Position numbers and translations under genes: made by a program. From assembly GCF_039697315.1 (NCBI RefSeq), contig NZ_CP155619.1, positions 4,464,001-4,528,000 of the forward strand: a stretch of DNA of 64,000 nt, written 5' to 3'. The stretch is from Pseudomonas abietaniphila (GTDB taxonomy: Bacteria; Pseudomonadota; Gammaproteobacteria; Pseudomonadales; Pseudomonadaceae). This document shows positions 1 to 11,700 of the stretch, piece by piece. Positions within the stretch are counted from its first letter, which is position 1. Each line of letters begins with the position of its first letter. The notes below the pieces were generated by a model, which worked only from the letters and a program-made list of their open reading frames with translations, was not told where the DNA came from and did no database searches.

Positions 1-86
1 ATGCCAGAAGGCACAGGTCCAGCGCTGTGGGCAACGATGCATTTCAGATGCGTCCGCAGTGCTGAGCCGGTACCCGGAGAACAGCG
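1..86. other. Unassigned segment upstream of rseP
   Basis: No recognisable protein could be read here. In Pseudomonas the gene before rseP is normally dxr (ispC), so the 3' end of that gene may lie here, but none of the three plus-strand frames gives a C-terminus I can recognise. A frame ending at 88-90 would overlap the rseP start as ATGA. The only clear element is the rseP ribosome-binding site (GGAG, about 8 nt before the ATG at 87). Confidence 0.3.
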
Positions 87-1439
87 ATGAGCGCGCTATA
101 CATGATTGTCGGTACCCTGGTCGCCTTGGGTGTGCTGGTAACCTTTCACGAGTTTGGTCACTTTTGGGTGGCCCGGCGTTGTGGCGTCAAGGTTTTGCGT
201 TTCTCTGTCGGGTTTGGCATGCCGCTGTTGCGCTGGCATGACCGCAAGGGCACCGAATATGTCGTAGCGGCCATACCACTGGGCGGTTACGTGAAGATGC
301 TCGATGAGCGCGAAGGTGATGTGCCACCCGAGCTCGTCGATCAATCCTTCAATCGCAAGTCGGTTTATCAGCGAATCGCCATTGTCATCGCGGGGCCGGT
401 CGCAAACTTTCTGCTGGCGATTGTATTTTTCTGGGTACTCGCCATGTTGGGTAGCCAGCAGGTGCGCCCGGTCATCGGCGGTGTCGAAGCCGGCAGTATC
501 GCCGAGAAAGCGGGTCTGGCCTCGGGTCAGGAAATCGTTTCCGTAGATGGCGAACCCACCACCGGGTGGTCCTCCGTCAACCTGCAGTTGGTACGCCGTC
601 TGGGTGAGACCGGCAGCATTGCGCTGAAGGTGCGTGAGCAAGGCTCCGACGTCGACACGCCGCGCGCGCTGGTCCTGGACAACTGGCTTAAAGGTGCGGA
701 TGAGCCGGATCCGATTCGCTCGTTGGGCATTCGCCCCTGGCGCCCGGCGCTGGCGCCAGTGCTGGCTGAGCTCGACCCCAAAGGGCCCGCTCAAGCCGCT
801 GGCCTGAAAACAGGTGATCGCCTGTTGGCTCTGGATGGGCAGCCGCTCAATGAATGGCAACAGGTTGTGGACTGGGTTCGTGTCCGTCCTGATACCCGAA
901 TTTCTCTGACCGTCGAGCGCGACGGTGCAAAAATCGACGTGCCGGTCACCCTGGTCACTCATGGCGAAGGCAAGGCCGCGACGGGTTACCTCGGCGCCGG
1001 TGTGAAAGCTGTCGACTGGCCACCGGAAATGCTGCGCGAAGTCAGTTACGGCCCGCTCGCCGCCGTTGCAGAGGGCGCGAGACGCACCTGGACCATGAGC
1101 GTACTGACCCTCGATTCGCTGAAGAAAATGTTGTTCGGCGAGCTGTCGGTAAAAAACTTGAGCGGACCGATAACCATTGCTAAAGTGGCGGGCGCTTCGG
1201 CCCAGTCAGGTGTAGGTGACTTCTTGAATTTCCTTGCTTATCTGAGCATAAGCCTGGGGGTTCTCAATTTGCTGCCCATTCCAGTGTTGGACGGGGGGCA
1301 CTTGCTGTTTTATCTGATCGAGTGGGCGCGTGGTCGTCCACTGTCGGAAAAGGTACAGGGCTGGGGGGTTCAGATCGGGATAAGTCTGGTGGTTGGAGTC
1401 ATGTTGCTCGCACTGGTCAACGATCTGGGACGACTGTAA
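87..1439 (+). CDS. rseP: RseP site-2 zinc metalloprotease
   Basis: This is an inner-membrane intramembrane protease (family M50) that cleaves anti-sigma factors of the RseA/MucA type after a first periplasmic cut, releasing the envelope-stress sigma factor. The 450-aa length is normal for the family. The N-terminal membrane helix carries HEFGH (residues 21-25), the zinc-binding HExxH motif. Two PDZ domains follow in the periplasmic region (roughly 110-300). The second conserved motif, NLLPIPVLDGG (about 394-404), provides the third zinc ligand and lies in a C-terminal membrane helix. The start is supported by GGAG about 8 nt upstream. The gene is followed after 75 bp by bamA, the usual order in Pseudomonas. 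Confidence 0.97.
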   Translation: MSALYMIVGTLVALGVLVTFHEFGHFWVARRCGVKVLRFSVGFGMPLLRWHDRKGTEYVVAAIPLGGYVKMLDEREGDVPPELVDQSFNRKSVYQRIAIVIAGPVANFLLAIVFFWVLAMLGSQQVRPVIGGVEAGSIAEKAGLASGQEIVSVDGEPTTGWSSVNLQLVRRLGETGSIALKVREQGSDVDTPRALVLDNWLKGADEPDPIRSLGIRPWRPALAPVLAELDPKGPAQAAGLKTGDRLLALDGQPLNEWQQVVDWVRVRPDTRISLTVERDGAKIDVPVTLVTHGEGKAATGYLGAGVKAVDWPPEMLREVSYGPLAAVAEGARRTWTMSVLTLDSLKKMLFGELSVKNLSGPITIAKVAGASAQSGVGDFLNFLAYLSISLGVLNLLPIPVLDGGHLLFYLIEWARGRPLSEKVQGWGVQIGISLVVGVMLLALVNDLGRL

Positions 1440-1514
1440 AAGCTACGCCGAATTGTGAATCTGCCGCATTTTGCGGCAGTTTGTTTATTGCCAGTTGGAA
1501 TAAGAAAGGACTTC

Positions 1515-3905
1515 ATGAAACGTCTGCTGCTAACTGCGGTTCTTGCCGTACTGATGATCGCCGAAGTTCACGCCGAGTCCTTCACTATCTCCGATATCCG
1601 TGTCAACGGCCTGCAGCGGGTTTCCGCCGGCAGCGTCTTTGGTGCGTTGCCGTTGAATGTGGGTGAACAGGCCGATGACGCGCGTCTTGTCGACGCAACG
1701 CGTGCGCTGTTCAAAACCGGATTCTTCCAGGACATACAGTTGGGCCGTGAGGGCAACGTTCTGGTTATCACGGTGGTCGAGCGCCCGTCGGTGGCGAGCA
1801 TCGAGATCGAAGGCAACAAGGCGATCACGACCGAAGACCTCATGAAGGGCCTGAAACAATCCGGTCTGGCTGAAGGCGAGATCTTTCAGCGTGCGACGCT
1901 GGAAGGCGTTCGTAACGAGCTGCAGCGTCAGTACGTGGCCCAAGGCCGCTACTCAGCAGAAGTTGCCACCGAAGTCGTGCCTCAGCCGCGCAACCGCGTT
2001 GGCCTGAAAATCAACATCAACGAAGGTGCGGTCGCTGCGATCCAGCACATCAACGTCGTGGGCAACTCGGTCTTCAAAGAAGAAGACCTGACCGACCTGT
2101 TCGAGTTGAAAACCACTAACTGGCTTTCCTTCTTCAAGAACGACGACAAGTACGCCCGGGAAAAACTGTCCGGCGACCTGGAACGTCTGCGTTCGTACTA
2201 CCTCGACCGCGGCTATATCAACATGGATATCGCCTCGACTCAGGTGTCCATCACGCCCGACAAGAAGAGCGTGTACATCACCGTCAACATCCATGAAGGC
2301 GAAAAGTACAGCGTCAAGTCGGTCAAGCTGAGCGGCGACCTCAAGGTGCCTGAAGATCAGGTCAAGTCGTTGCTGCTGGTCAAGCCTGGGCAGGTCTTCT
2401 CGCGCAAGGTCATGACCACCACGTCCGAACTGATCACCCGTCGTCTGGGTAACGAGGGTTACACCTTCGCCAACGTCAACGGCGTACCGACCCCGAACGA
2501 CGCAGACCACACCGTTGACATCCTGTTTGCCGTCGATCCGGGTAAACGCGCTTACGTCAACCGCATCAACTTCCGTGGCAACACCAAGACGGCGGACGAA
2601 GTGCTGCGTCGTGAAATGCGTCAGATGGAAGGCGGTTGGGCGTCGACTTACCTGATCGACCAGTCCAAGACCCGTCTTGACCGTCTGGGCTTCTTCAAGG
2701 AAGTGAACGTTGAAACCCCTGCGGTGCCGGGCACCGATGACCAGGTTGACGTGAACTACGCCGTGGAAGAGCAGGCGTCCGGTTCGATCACCGCCAGCGT
2801 CGGTTTTGCGCAGAGCGCCGGTCTGATCCTGGGTGGTTCCATCAGCCAGAACAACTTCCTGGGTACGGGTAACAAGGTCAGCATCGGCCTGACCAAAAGT
2901 GAATACCAGACCCGCTACAACTTCAGCTACGTCGATCCATACTTCACGCCGGACGGTGTGAGCCTGGGTTACAGCGCCTTCTACCGCAAGACCAACTACG
3001 ACGACCTCGACGTTGACGTGGCAAGCTACTCGGTGGACAGCCTGGGTGCCGGTATCAACATGGGTTACCCGATCAGTGAGACGTCGCGTCTGAACTTCGG
3101 TTTATCCGTTCAGCGGGACTCGTTGAGCACCGGTACTTACACCGTTGACGAAATCTTCGACTTCATCGACAAGGAAGGCGACAGCTTCACCAACTTCAAG
3201 GCGTCTGTAGGTTGGTCTGAATCGACCCTGAACAAAGGTACCTTGCCAACCCGCGGTTCTTCGCAGAGCCTGACACTGGAAACCACGATTCCGGGCAGTG
3301 ACCTGTCGTTCTACAAACTTGACTACCGTGGTCAGCTGTTCCACCCGATCACCACCAATACCACGCTGCGTCTGCACTCCGAGCTGGGTTACGGCGACGG
3401 TTACGGCTCGACCTCCGGTCTGCCATTCTATGAAAACTACTACGCCGGTGGCTTCAACTCGGTGCGTGGTTTCAAGGACAGCACCTTGGGCCCCCGCAGT
3501 ACGCCTAGCCGTGGTGAAGGCAATCCAGGTGGCCGCCCGGGAACCTTGGCCGACCCGGATCAAGATCCGCTGCCGTTCGGTGGTAACGTGTTGATCACCG
3601 GTGGTGCCGAGATTCTGTTCCCGTTGCCGTTCATCAAGGATCAGCGTTCGTTGCGGACGTCGCTGTTCTGGGACGTGGGTAACGTGTTCAACACCAATTG
3701 CGACAACGCGAAGACCACCCTTAGCGGTGAGAAGATTCAGTGCAATGGCCCAGAATTGTCGGGTCTTGCGAGTTCGGTCGGTGTAGGCGTGACATGGGTT
3801 ACAGCGTTGGGGCCGTTGAGCTTCGCGTTGGCGATGCCGGTCAAGAAACCGGACAACGATACCGAAACCCAGGTGTTCCAATTCTCTCTCGGTCAGACCT
3901 TCTAA
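1515..3905 (+). CDS. bamA: BamA outer-membrane protein assembly factor
   Basis: This is the core subunit of the BAM complex, which folds and inserts beta-barrel proteins into the outer membrane. The 796-aa product starts with a signal peptide (residues 1 to about 21, ending VHA before ESFTISDIRV). Five POTRA domains fill roughly residues 22-420. The C-terminal 16-stranded barrel carries the loop-6 motif VRGF and ends with the outer-membrane signature FSLGQTF, whose last residue is Phe. The ATG at 1515 was chosen over an in-frame start 60 nt upstream because it gives the signal peptide directly and has AAAGGA in front. The linked skp gene encodes a periplasmic chaperone for the same substrates. 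Confidence 0.97.
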   Translation: MKRLLLTAVLAVLMIAEVHAESFTISDIRVNGLQRVSAGSVFGALPLNVGEQADDARLVDATRALFKTGFFQDIQLGREGNVLVITVVERPSVASIEIEGNKAITTEDLMKGLKQSGLAEGEIFQRATLEGVRNELQRQYVAQGRYSAEVATEVVPQPRNRVGLKININEGAVAAIQHINVVGNSVFKEEDLTDLFELKTTNWLSFFKNDDKYAREKLSGDLERLRSYYLDRGYINMDIASTQVSITPDKKSVYITVNIHEGEKYSVKSVKLSGDLKVPEDQVKSLLLVKPGQVFSRKVMTTTSELITRRLGNEGYTFANVNGVPTPNDADHTVDILFAVDPGKRAYVNRINFRGNTKTADEVLRREMRQMEGGWASTYLIDQSKTRLDRLGFFKEVNVETPAVPGTDDQVDVNYAVEEQASGSITASVGFAQSAGLILGGSISQNNFLGTGNKVSIGLTKSEYQTRYNFSYVDPYFTPDGVSLGYSAFYRKTNYDDLDVDVASYSVDSLGAGINMGYPISETSRLNFGLSVQRDSLSTGTYTVDEIFDFIDKEGDSFTNFKASVGWSESTLNKGTLPTRGSSQSLTLETTIPGSDLSFYKLDYRGQLFHPITTNTTLRLHSELGYGDGYGSTSGLPFYENYYAGGFNSVRGFKDSTLGPRSTPSRGEGNPGGRPGTLADPDQDPLPFGGNVLITGGAEILFPLPFIKDQRSLRTSLFWDVGNVFNTNCDNAKTTLSGEKIQCNGPELSGLASSVGVGVTWVTALGPLSFALAMPVKKPDNDTETQVFQFSLGQTF

Positions 3906-3950
3906 GGGTTTGATCACTGATAACGACAACGGATTTGCAGGAGTTACATT

Positions 3951-4454
3951 GTGCGTAAGTTGACCCAATTGGCATTGCTGGCAACGGTTCTGATCGCAGG
4001 CCCGGCATTTGCTGACATGAAAATCGCTGTCCTGAATTATCAGATGGCACTGCTGGAATCGGACGCGGCCAAGAAGTACGCCGTCGACGCCGAGAAGAAA
4101 TTCGGTCCTCAGCTGACCAAGCTGAAGGCTCTGGAAAGCAGCGCCAAGGGTATCCAGGATCGTCTGGTCGCCGGTGGCGACAAGATGGCTCAGCCCGAGC
4201 GCGAGAAGCTGGAACTGGACTTCAAACAGAAAGCCCGTGACTTCCAGTTCCAGTCTAAAGAGCTGAACGAAGCCAAAGCCGTCGCCGACCGTGAAATGCT
4301 CAAGCAACTGAAGCCAAAGCTGGATTCGGCGGTGGAGGAAGTGATCAAGAAAGGCGGTTACGACCTGGTGTTCGAGCGCGGTGCCGTGATTGACGTCAAG
4401 CCACAGTATGACGTCACTCGCCAGGTCATCGAGCGCATGAACCAGCTGAAGTAA
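3951..4454 (+). CDS. skp: Skp/OmpH periplasmic chaperone
   Basis: This encodes the trimeric jellyfish-shaped chaperone that holds unfolded outer-membrane proteins on the way to BAM. The 167-aa precursor has a signal peptide ending at ALA-type GPAFA, then DMKIAVLN, which starts the short beta body. Long charged helices (about residues 45-125) form the tentacles. The start is GTG, preceded by GCAGGAG at a spacing of about 7 nt, and it gives a complete signal sequence. It lies 45 bp after bamA and 4 bp before lpxD, so it is very probably cotranscribed with both. Confidence 0.95.
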   Translation: MRKLTQLALLATVLIAGPAFADMKIAVLNYQMALLESDAAKKYAVDAEKKFGPQLTKLKALESSAKGIQDRLVAGGDKMAQPEREKLELDFKQKARDFQFQSKELNEAKAVADREMLKQLKPKLDSAVEEVIKKGGYDLVFERGAVIDVKPQYDVTRQVIERMNQLK

Positions 4455-4458
4455 CTTC

Positions 4459-5514
4459 ATGACCGCGACTATCCAGCTCGGCCAGTTGGCCGAGTTCCTC
4501 GGTGCCACGCTTCGTGGCCCGGCGGAAAAAGAAATCACCGGGCTTGCCACCTTGCAGGAGGCAGGGCCCGGTCAGGTCAGTTTTCTGGCCAACCCGCAGT
4601 ACCGCAAATTCCTCGCGACCACTCATGCTGCTGCCGTGCTGCTCAAGCCGGCGGATGCCGAAGGTTACGCCGGCGACGCGCTGTTGATTGCCGATCCGTA
4701 CCTGGCGTATGCACGCATTTCCCACCTGTTCGATCCCAAGCCGAAAGCGGCAGCCGGTATTCACCCGACTGCAGTGGTGGCTGAAGACGCATTCGTCGAT
4801 GCGGCCGCCAGCGTGGGTCCCTACGCGGTGATCGAAAGCGGTGCGCGCATCGCTGCCGGTGTCACCATCGGCGCTCATTGCTTCATTGGCGCGCGCAGCA
4901 CGATCGGTGAGGGCGGCTGGCTGGCGCCCCGCGTGACGCTTTATCACGATGTACGCATCGGTCAGCGGGTGGTGATCCAGTCCGGCGCCGTGCTCGGTGG
5001 CGAGGGCTTCGGCTTCGCCAACGAGAAAGGCGTGTGGCAGAAAATCGCGCAGATCGGTGGCGTCACCATCGGCGACGACGTGGAGATCGGCGTGAACACC
5101 GCCATTGATCGCGGCGCCATGGACGATACCCGTATCGGGAACGGCGTGAAGCTGGATAACCAGATTCAGATCGCACACAACGTACAAGTGGGTGATCACA
5201 CGGCGATGGCCGCCTGTGTCGGCATCTCGGGCAGCGCCAGGATTGGCAAGCATTGCATGCTGGCCGGTGGCGTGGGGCTGGTGGGGCACATTGAAATTTG
5301 CGACGGTGTTTTCATTACCGGGATGACCATGGTGACCCGGTCGATTACCGAGCCTGGCTCTTATTCTTCGGGGACGGCGATGCAGCCGGCCGCGGAATGG
5401 CGCAAGAGTGCAGCACGTATTCGCCAGCTCGACGACATGGCGCGACGGCTGCAACAGCTGGAAAAGATTGTCGAGGCAGTGACCTCAGGCGGTAAAGCGT
5501 CATCTGATGGCTGA
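4459..5514 (+). CDS. lpxD: LpxD UDP-3-O-acylglucosamine N-acyltransferase
   Basis: This is the third enzyme of lipid A synthesis. It transfers a 3-hydroxyacyl chain from acyl-ACP to the 2-amino group of UDP-3-O-acylglucosamine in the cytoplasm. The 351-aa protein has an N-terminal uridine-binding domain (about 1-105) and then the left-handed beta-helix of hexapeptide repeats (I/V-G-x-x pattern, about 110-310). It closes with a C-terminal helix rich in Arg and Gln. Motifs around HDVRIG and [10 protein letters not shown] carry the histidines expected in the active-site region. The start lies 4 bp after the skp stop. Confidence 0.97.
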   Translation: MTATIQLGQLAEFLGATLRGPAEKEITGLATLQEAGPGQVSFLANPQYRKFLATTHAAAVLLKPADAEGYAGDALLIADPYLAYARISHLFDPKPKAAAGIHPTAVVAEDAFVDAAASVGPYAVIESGARIAAGVTIGAHCFIGARSTIGEGGWLAPRVTLYHDVRIGQRVVIQSGAVLGGEGFGFANEKGVWQKIAQIGGVTIGDDVEIGVNTAIDRGAMDDTRIGNGVKLDNQIQIAHNVQVGDHTAMAACVGISGSARIGKHCMLAGGVGLVGHIEICDGVFITGMTMVTRSITEPGSYSSGTAMQPAAEWRKSAARIRQLDDMARRLQQLEKIVEAVTSGGKASSDG

Positions 5515-5626
5515 TACCTTTTTCTTATCAAGTGTGCAAAGCCGATAAACTGCCTCCTTGATTTGCTAGAGGAGTGCTGCGCATTCGTCGCGCACTCCCA
5601 ATCTTTACTACAGGCTTCCTCTCGAA

Positions 5627-6067
5627 ATGATGGACATCAACGAAATTCGCGAATATCTGCCCCACCGCTACCCGTTCCTGCTCGTGGACCGTGTCGTGGA
5701 GCTGGATGTTGAGAATAAGAGCATTCGTGCCTACAAGAATGTCAGCATCAATGAGCCCTTTTTCAACGGGCACTTTCCCCAGCATCCAATCATGCCGGGT
5801 GTGCTGATCATTGAAGCCATGGCGCAAGCCGCTGGCATCCTGGGCTTCAAGATGCTTGACGTGAAGCCTGCCGACGGCACCCTGTATTACTTCGTGGGCT
5901 CTGACAAGCTGCGTTTCCGCCAGCCGGTGTTACCGGGCGACCAACTGATCCTTGAAGCGAAGTTCCTCAGCTGCAAGCGTCAGATCTGGAAGTTCGAGTG
6001 CCAGGCGTCGGTGGACGGCAAGCCTGTCTGCTCCGCAGAAATCATCTGTGCGGAACGTAAACTATGA
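5627..6067 (+). CDS. fabZ: FabZ 3-hydroxyacyl-ACP dehydratase
   Basis: This hot-dog-fold enzyme dehydrates 3-hydroxyacyl-ACP to trans-2-enoyl-ACP in fatty-acid elongation, competing with LpxA/LpxD for the hydroxyacyl pool. The 146-aa product has the catalytic His49 in NGHFPQHP and Glu63 in IIEAMAQA, both intact. The 112-bp gap after lpxD is the largest in this lipid A block and may hold a promoter. The stop overlaps the lpxA start by 4 nt, which points to translational coupling. Confidence 0.97.
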   Translation: MMDINEIREYLPHRYPFLLVDRVVELDVENKSIRAYKNVSINEPFFNGHFPQHPIMPGVLIIEAMAQAAGILGFKMLDVKPADGTLYYFVGSDKLRFRQPVLPGDQLILEAKFLSCKRQIWKFECQASVDGKPVCSAEIICAERKL

Positions 6068-6840
6068 GTTTGATTGACTCTCGCGCAATCATCGATCCGA
6101 CAGCCATTCTGGCTGACAATGTGGAGGTCGGCCCTTGGTCGATCGTCGGGCCCGGTGTGGAAATCGGCGAGGGTACGGTCATTGGTCCGCACGTGATCCT
6201 GCGCGGCCCGACCAAAATCGGCAAACATAACCACATCTACCAGTTTTCATCGGTGGGTGAGGACACGCCGGACCTCAAGTACAAAGGTGAAGCGACGCGT
6301 CTGGTCATTGGTGACCACAACGTGATTCGTGAAGGCGTCACGATCCATCGCGGCACCATTCAGGACCGTGCGGAAACCACGATCGGTGATCACAACCTGA
6401 TCATGGCCTATGCCCACATCGGTCACGACAGCGTCATTGGCAATCACTGCATCCTCGTCAACAACACTGCGTTGGCCGGTCACGTGCATGTGGATGACTG
6501 GGCGATCCTGTCCGGTTTTACCCTGGTGCATCAGTATTGCCACATCGGTGCCCACAGCTTTTCCGGGATGGGAACGGCCATCGGCAAGGACGTCCCGGCA
6601 TTCGTCACGGTATTCGGTAACCCGGCCGAGGCGCGCAGCATGAACTTCGAGGGCATGCGCCGTCGGGGCTTCTCGGACGATGCGATCCACGCGCTGCGTC
6701 GCGCCTACAAGACGGTCTACCGTCAGGGGCTGACCGTGGAGCAGGCGATCATCGAACTGGCCGAGCCCGCTGCACAGTTCCCTGAAGTCGCGCTGTTTCT
6801 TGATTCGATCCAGAAATCGACCCGCGGCATCACCCGTTAA
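6064..6840 (+). CDS. lpxA: LpxA UDP-GlcNAc acyltransferase
   Basis: This is the first enzyme of lipid A synthesis. It moves a 3-hydroxyacyl group from ACP to the 3-OH of UDP-GlcNAc. The 258-aa protein has an N-terminal left-handed beta-helix of hexapeptide repeats (about 5-185) and a helical C-terminal domain (about 190-258). The conserved [15 protein letters not shown] segment contains the catalytic histidine region. The start overlaps the fabZ stop (ATGA-type), and lpxB follows after 2 nt, so fabZ-lpxA-lpxB-rnhB form a tight unit. Confidence 0.97.
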   Translation: MSLIDSRAIIDPTAILADNVEVGPWSIVGPGVEIGEGTVIGPHVILRGPTKIGKHNHIYQFSSVGEDTPDLKYKGEATRLVIGDHNVIREGVTIHRGTIQDRAETTIGDHNLIMAYAHIGHDSVIGNHCILVNNTALAGHVHVDDWAILSGFTLVHQYCHIGAHSFSGMGTAIGKDVPAFVTVFGNPAEARSMNFEGMRRRGFSDDAIHALRRAYKTVYRQGLTVEQAIIELAEPAAQFPEVALFLDSIQKSTRGITR

Positions 6841-6842
6841 TC

Positions 6843-7979
6843 ATGAGTGCCCTGCGTATAGCGCTGGTCGCCGGAGAAGCCTCCGGCGACATCCTGGGCT
6901 CCGGTTTGATGCGTGCCATCAAAGCCCGTCATCCTGACGTTCAGTTCATCGGCGTGGGTGGTCCGCTCATGGAGGCGGAGGGCATGAGCTCTTACTTCCC
7001 GATGGAACGGCTCTCGGTCATGGGGCTGGTGGAAGTGCTCGGTCGGCTGAAAGAGTTGCTGGCCCGTCGCAAGCTGTTGATCCAGACCCTCATCGACGAG
7101 AAACCCGATGTGTTCATCGGCATCGACGCGCCGGATTTCACTCTCAATATCGAACTTAAACTGCGCCAGGCCGGGATCAAGACCGTTCACTACGTGAGCC
7201 CGTCCGTCTGGGCGTGGCGTCAGAAGCGGGTGCTGAAGATTCGCGAAGGTTGCGATCTGATGCTGACCCTTCTGCCGTTCGAGGCGCGCTTTTACGAAGA
7301 GAAAGGCGTGCCCGTGCGGTTTGTCGGTCATCCGTTGGCCGACACCATCCCCCTTGAGGCCGATCGCGCTGCGGCGCGCGCCGAGTTGGGCCTGGGTGAT
7401 GGCCCTGTCGTTGCGTTGATGCCCGGCAGCCGTGGCGGAGAAGTGGGCCGTCTGGGCGCGCTGTTCTTCGATACGGCGGAGCGTCTGCTGGCTCAGCGTC
7501 CCGGCATCCGTTTCGTGTTGCCCTGTGCCAGCCCGCAACGTCGTGCGCAGATCGAAGTGCTGCTGCAAGGTCGTGATCTCCCGCTCACCCTGCTGGACGG
7601 TCGCTCCCACGTCGCCCTGGCCGCGTGTGATGCGGTCCTGATCGCGTCGGGTACCGCCACTCTGGAAGCGCTGCTGTACAAACGACCGATGGTGGTTGCC
7701 TATCGTCTGGCGCCGCTGACCTACTGGATACTCAAGCGGATGGTGAAGAGTCCATACGTGTCGCTGCCGAACCTGTTGGCCCAGCGCTTGCTGGTCCCTG
7801 AGCTTCTGCAGGACGCGGCGACCGCCGATGCCCTGGCGCACACCCTGCTGCCGTTGCTCGACAACGGCGCGGAGCAGACGGCTGGCTTCGATGCGCTTCA
7901 CCGAACCTTGCGTCGCGATGCGTCCAATCAGGCTGCCGATGCGGTGTTGAGCCTGATTGGCGCTTCGCCTTCACGATGA
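6843..7979 (+). CDS. lpxB: LpxB lipid A disaccharide synthase
   Basis: This peripheral-membrane GT-B glycosyltransferase (family GT19) condenses lipid X with UDP-2,3-diacylglucosamine to form the lipid A disaccharide. The 378-aa product opens with [12 protein letters not shown], the family N-terminal motif, and includes [11 protein letters not shown] and the UDP-binding region around [12 protein letters not shown] and [10 protein letters not shown]. The length is normal. It ends in ATGA overlap with rnhB. Confidence 0.97.
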   Translation: MSALRIALVAGEASGDILGSGLMRAIKARHPDVQFIGVGGPLMEAEGMSSYFPMERLSVMGLVEVLGRLKELLARRKLLIQTLIDEKPDVFIGIDAPDFTLNIELKLRQAGIKTVHYVSPSVWAWRQKRVLKIREGCDLMLTLLPFEARFYEEKGVPVRFVGHPLADTIPLEADRAAARAELGLGDGPVVALMPGSRGGEVGRLGALFFDTAERLLAQRPGIRFVLPCASPQRRAQIEVLLQGRDLPLTLLDGRSHVALAACDAVLIASGTATLEALLYKRPMVVAYRLAPLTYWILKRMVKSPYVSLPNLLAQRLLVPELLQDAATADALAHTLLPLLDNGAEQTAGFDALHRTLRRDASNQAADAVLSLIGASPSR

Positions 7980-8632
7980 GTGTGCAATCAATGCAAATGG
8001 GTCTGGACTTCAATCTGGTCGAGGATCTGGTCGCCGGTGTCGACGAAGTGGGCCGTGGCCCGCTGTGCGGCGCCGTCGTGACGGCCGCCGTGATCCTGGA
8101 CCCCAATCGCCCCATTCTGGGGCTGAACGATTCGAAAAAGCTCACCGAAGCCAAGCGCGAAAAGCTGTTCGATGAGATTTGCGAGAAAGCGCTGTGCTGG
8201 CACATTGCGCGGGCTGAAGTCGAAGAAATCGACGAGCTGAACATCTTGCACGCCACCATGCTGGCCATGAAACGTGCCGTTGAAGGGCTGCTCATCACGC
8301 CGAAGCTGGCACTGATCGACGGTAATCGTTGCCCTCAGTTGTCGGTGCCGTCTGCGCCTGTGATTCAGGGCGACGCTCAGGTGCCCGCCATCGCTGCCGC
8401 GTCGATTCTGGCGAAAGTCAGCCGTGATCGGGAAATGGCGGCCATGGAGCTTGTTTATCCGGGCTACGGCATTGGGGGTCACAAGGGTTATCCGACGCCG
8501 GTTCACCTGGAAGCGCTGGCCAGACTGGGCCCGACGCCCATCCATCGGCGTTCTTTCGCCCCGGTGCGCGCGGCCTACGAAGCGCGCGAAATGATGATTT
8601 CCACCGGTTTTACCTCGTTGCCACTCAGTTGA
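7976..8632 (+). CDS. rnhB: Ribonuclease HII
   Basis: This enzyme removes ribonucleotides and RNA from RNA-DNA hybrids, including single misincorporated ribonucleotides. The 218-aa product has the catalytic motif DEVGRG at residues 23-28 and further conserved acidic residues in LIDGNRCP and in the [10 protein letters not shown] block. The start overlaps the lpxB stop by 4 nt. An internal ATG five residues in gives a slightly shorter alternative. The last part of the protein ([24 protein letters not shown]) is typical of bacterial RNase HII. Confidence 0.96.
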   Translation: MSVQSMQMGLDFNLVEDLVAGVDEVGRGPLCGAVVTAAVILDPNRPILGLNDSKKLTEAKREKLFDEICEKALCWHIARAEVEEIDELNILHATMLAMKRAVEGLLITPKLALIDGNRCPQLSVPSAPVIQGDAQVPAIAAASILAKVSRDREMAAMELVYPGYGIGGHKGYPTPVHLEALARLGPTPIHRRSFAPVRAAYEAREMMISTGFTSLPLS

Positions 8633-8703
8633 TCGCGGGCTGATGTTTTCATGAGAGGCCGGTACAATCCGGCCTTCGTTTTCTGTGCGCTATAGGATCA
8701 CCC

Positions 8704-11700
8704 ATGCCGGCTTCTTTCGTTCATCTACGCCTGCACACCGAATACTCTCTGGTTGATGGTCTGGTCCGGGTCAAGCCGTTGGTTAAAGCCCTCACCGCCA
8801 TGAACATGCCGGCGGTGGCGGTGACCGACCAGAACAACCTGTGTTCGCTGGTCAAGTTCTATAAAGCCGCCATGGGTGCCGGGATCAAGCCGATTTGCGG
8901 CGCCGACATCTGGCTGGCGGGGCGCGACCGCGATGCACCGCTCAGTCGAATGAGCCTTTTGGTGATGAACCCGAAAGGCTATCTGAACCTCACCGAATTG
9001 ATTTCCCGCGGCTTCATGCACGGGCAGCGTAACGGCCTGGTAGTTATCGAGCGCGAATGGGTCGCCGAGGCCAGCGAGGGCCTGATTGCCCTGTCCGCCG
9101 CCAAAGAAGGCGAGATCGGCATGGCGCTGCTCGGCGGTAACCCGTCTGAAGCCGACGCGTTGCTCAAAGAGTGGATGTCGGTGTTTCCGGACCGCTTTTA
9201 CGTCGAAGTCCAGCGCACCCATCGCATCAATGACGAAGAACACCTGCACGCTGCCGTCGCCCTGGCCGAGCGCCATGGCGCGCCGCTGGTAGCGACCAAC
9301 GATGTGCGCTTCATCAAGCAGGAAGACTTCGAGGCCCATGAAACGCGCGTCTGCATCGGTGAAGGCCGCGCACTGGACGATCCCCGCCGTTCGCACAACT
9401 ACAGCGATCAGCAGTACCTGAAAAGCGCCGAGGAGATGGCCGAGCTGTTCAGTGACCTGCCGGATGCGCTGGCGAACACGGTCGAAATCGCCAAACGCTG
9501 CAACATCGAAGTCAAGCTGGGTACGCACTTTCTGCCCAACTTCCCGATTCCCGATGGGCTTACCATCGACGAATATTTCCGCAAGGTCTCCTTCGAGGGC
9601 CTGGAAGAGCGCCTGGCGGTGCTGTGGCCGAAAGAGACCACGCCCAATTACGAGGAGAAGCGTCAGGTCTATGTCGATCGGCTGAATTTCGAGCTGGATA
9701 TCATCATCCAGATGGGCTTCCCCGGTTACTTCCTGATCGTCATGGACTTCATCCAGTGGGCCAAGAACAACGGCGTACCGGTGGGGCCGGGACGTGGATC
9801 GGGTGCCGGTTCCCTCGTGGCTTACGTGCAGAAGATCACCGACCTCGATCCGCTGCAATATGACCTGCTCTTCGAACGTTTCCTGAACCCGGAGCGGGTG
9901 TCGATGCCCGACTTCGACGTCGACTTTTGCATGGACGGTCGCGACCGCGTGATCGACTATGTGGCCGAGAAGTACGGCCGCAACGCGGTCAGCCAGATCA
10001 TCACCTTCGGTTCCATGGCGGCAAAGGCCGTGGTGCGCGACGTGGCGCGGGTGCAGGGCAAGTCGTACGGCCTGGCGGATCGTCTGTCGAAGATGATTCC
10101 CTTCGAAGTCGGCATGACCCTGGAAAAAGCCTACGAGCAGGAAGAGATCCTGCGTGACTTCCTCAAGACCGATGAGGAAGGGGCGGAAATCTGGGAGATG
10201 GCCCGCAAGCTCGAAGGTGTTGTGCGTAACGTCGGCAAGCACGCCGGTGGTGTGGTCATCGCGCCGACCAAGCTGACCGACTTCGCCGCGATCTACTGCG
10301 ACGAGGAAGGCGGCGGTCTGGTGACGCAGTTCGACAAGGACGACGTTGAGGCCGCCGGTCTGGTGAAGTTCGACTTCCTCGGTCTGCGTACGCTGACGAT
10401 CATCGATTGGGCGATGAAGACGATCAACCGCGACCGCGCCAAGGTCGGCGAAGAGCCACTGGACATCGCGTTCATTCCGCTGGATGACGCCCCGACTTAC
10501 GACTTGCTGCAGAAAGCTGAAACCACAGCGGTGTTCCAGCTTGAATCGCGCGGTATGAAAGAGCTGATCAAGAAGCTCAAGCCCGACTGCCTGGAAGACT
10601 TGATCGCACTCGTGGCGCTGTTCCGTCCGGGCCCGCTGCAATCGGGCATGGTGGACGACTTCATCAACCGTAAACACGGTCGCGCCGAGCTGTCGTACCC
10701 GCACGTCGACTATCAGTACGAAGGCCTCAAACCTGTACTGGCGCCCACCTACGGCATCATCCTGTATCAGGAACAGGTGATGCAGATTGCCCAGGTGATG
10801 GCGGGTTATACCCTCGGCGGCGCTGACATGCTGCGTCGTGCGATGGGTAAAAAGAAGCCCGAGGAGATGGCCAAGCAGCGCGGCGGTTTCATTGAAGGTT
10901 GCAAGACCAACAATATCGACCCTGACCTGGCCGGTAACATCTTCGACCTGGTGGAAAAGTTCGCTGGTTACGGTTTCAACAAATCCCACTCCGCCGCCTA
11001 CGGACTCGTCTCGTACCAGACGGCCTGGCTCAAGAAACACTACCCGGCGCCGTTCATGGCGGCGGTGCTCTCGGCGGACATGCACAACACCGACAAGGTC
11101 GTGACCTTGATCGAAGAAGTGCGGACCATGAAGCTGCGCCTCGATGCGCCGGACGTGAACAACTCCGAGTTCAAGTTCACGGTGAACGATGAAGGTCGGA
11201 TCGTGTACGGATTGGGCGCGATCAAGGGCGTCGGCGAAGGCCCGGTGGAAGCAATCACCGAGGCGCGCCAGGCCGGCCCGTTCAAGGACCTGTTCGACTT
11301 CTGCGCACGCATCGACCTCAAACGGGTCAACAAGCGCACCCTCGACGGTTTGATTCGCAGTGGCGCGCTGGACCGTCTCGGTCCGTTTTTCTTCGACGAG
11401 CCAAAACAGTATCAGGCCAACATCGACCGTAACCGTGGCGTGTTGCTGGCCTCTCTGGAGGGCGCAATTCAGGCCGCCGAGCAGACCGCGCGCAGCCATG
11501 ACAGTGGTCATGCCGACTTGTTTGGCGGGCTGTTCGTGGAAGCGGACGCCGATGTTTATGCGAACCATCGCAACGCCAAAGAGGTCACTCTCAAAGAGCG
11601 GCTTCGTGGCGAGAAGGAAACGCTGGGGCTGTATCTGACCGGCCACCCGATTGATGAATACGAAGGCGAGATCCGCCGGTTCGCGCGTCAGCGAATCGTG

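Noticed and set aside
3102..4550. Long minus-strand frame opposite bamA, skp and the lpxD start
   Set aside because: It crosses three well-supported plus-strand genes and has no family features.
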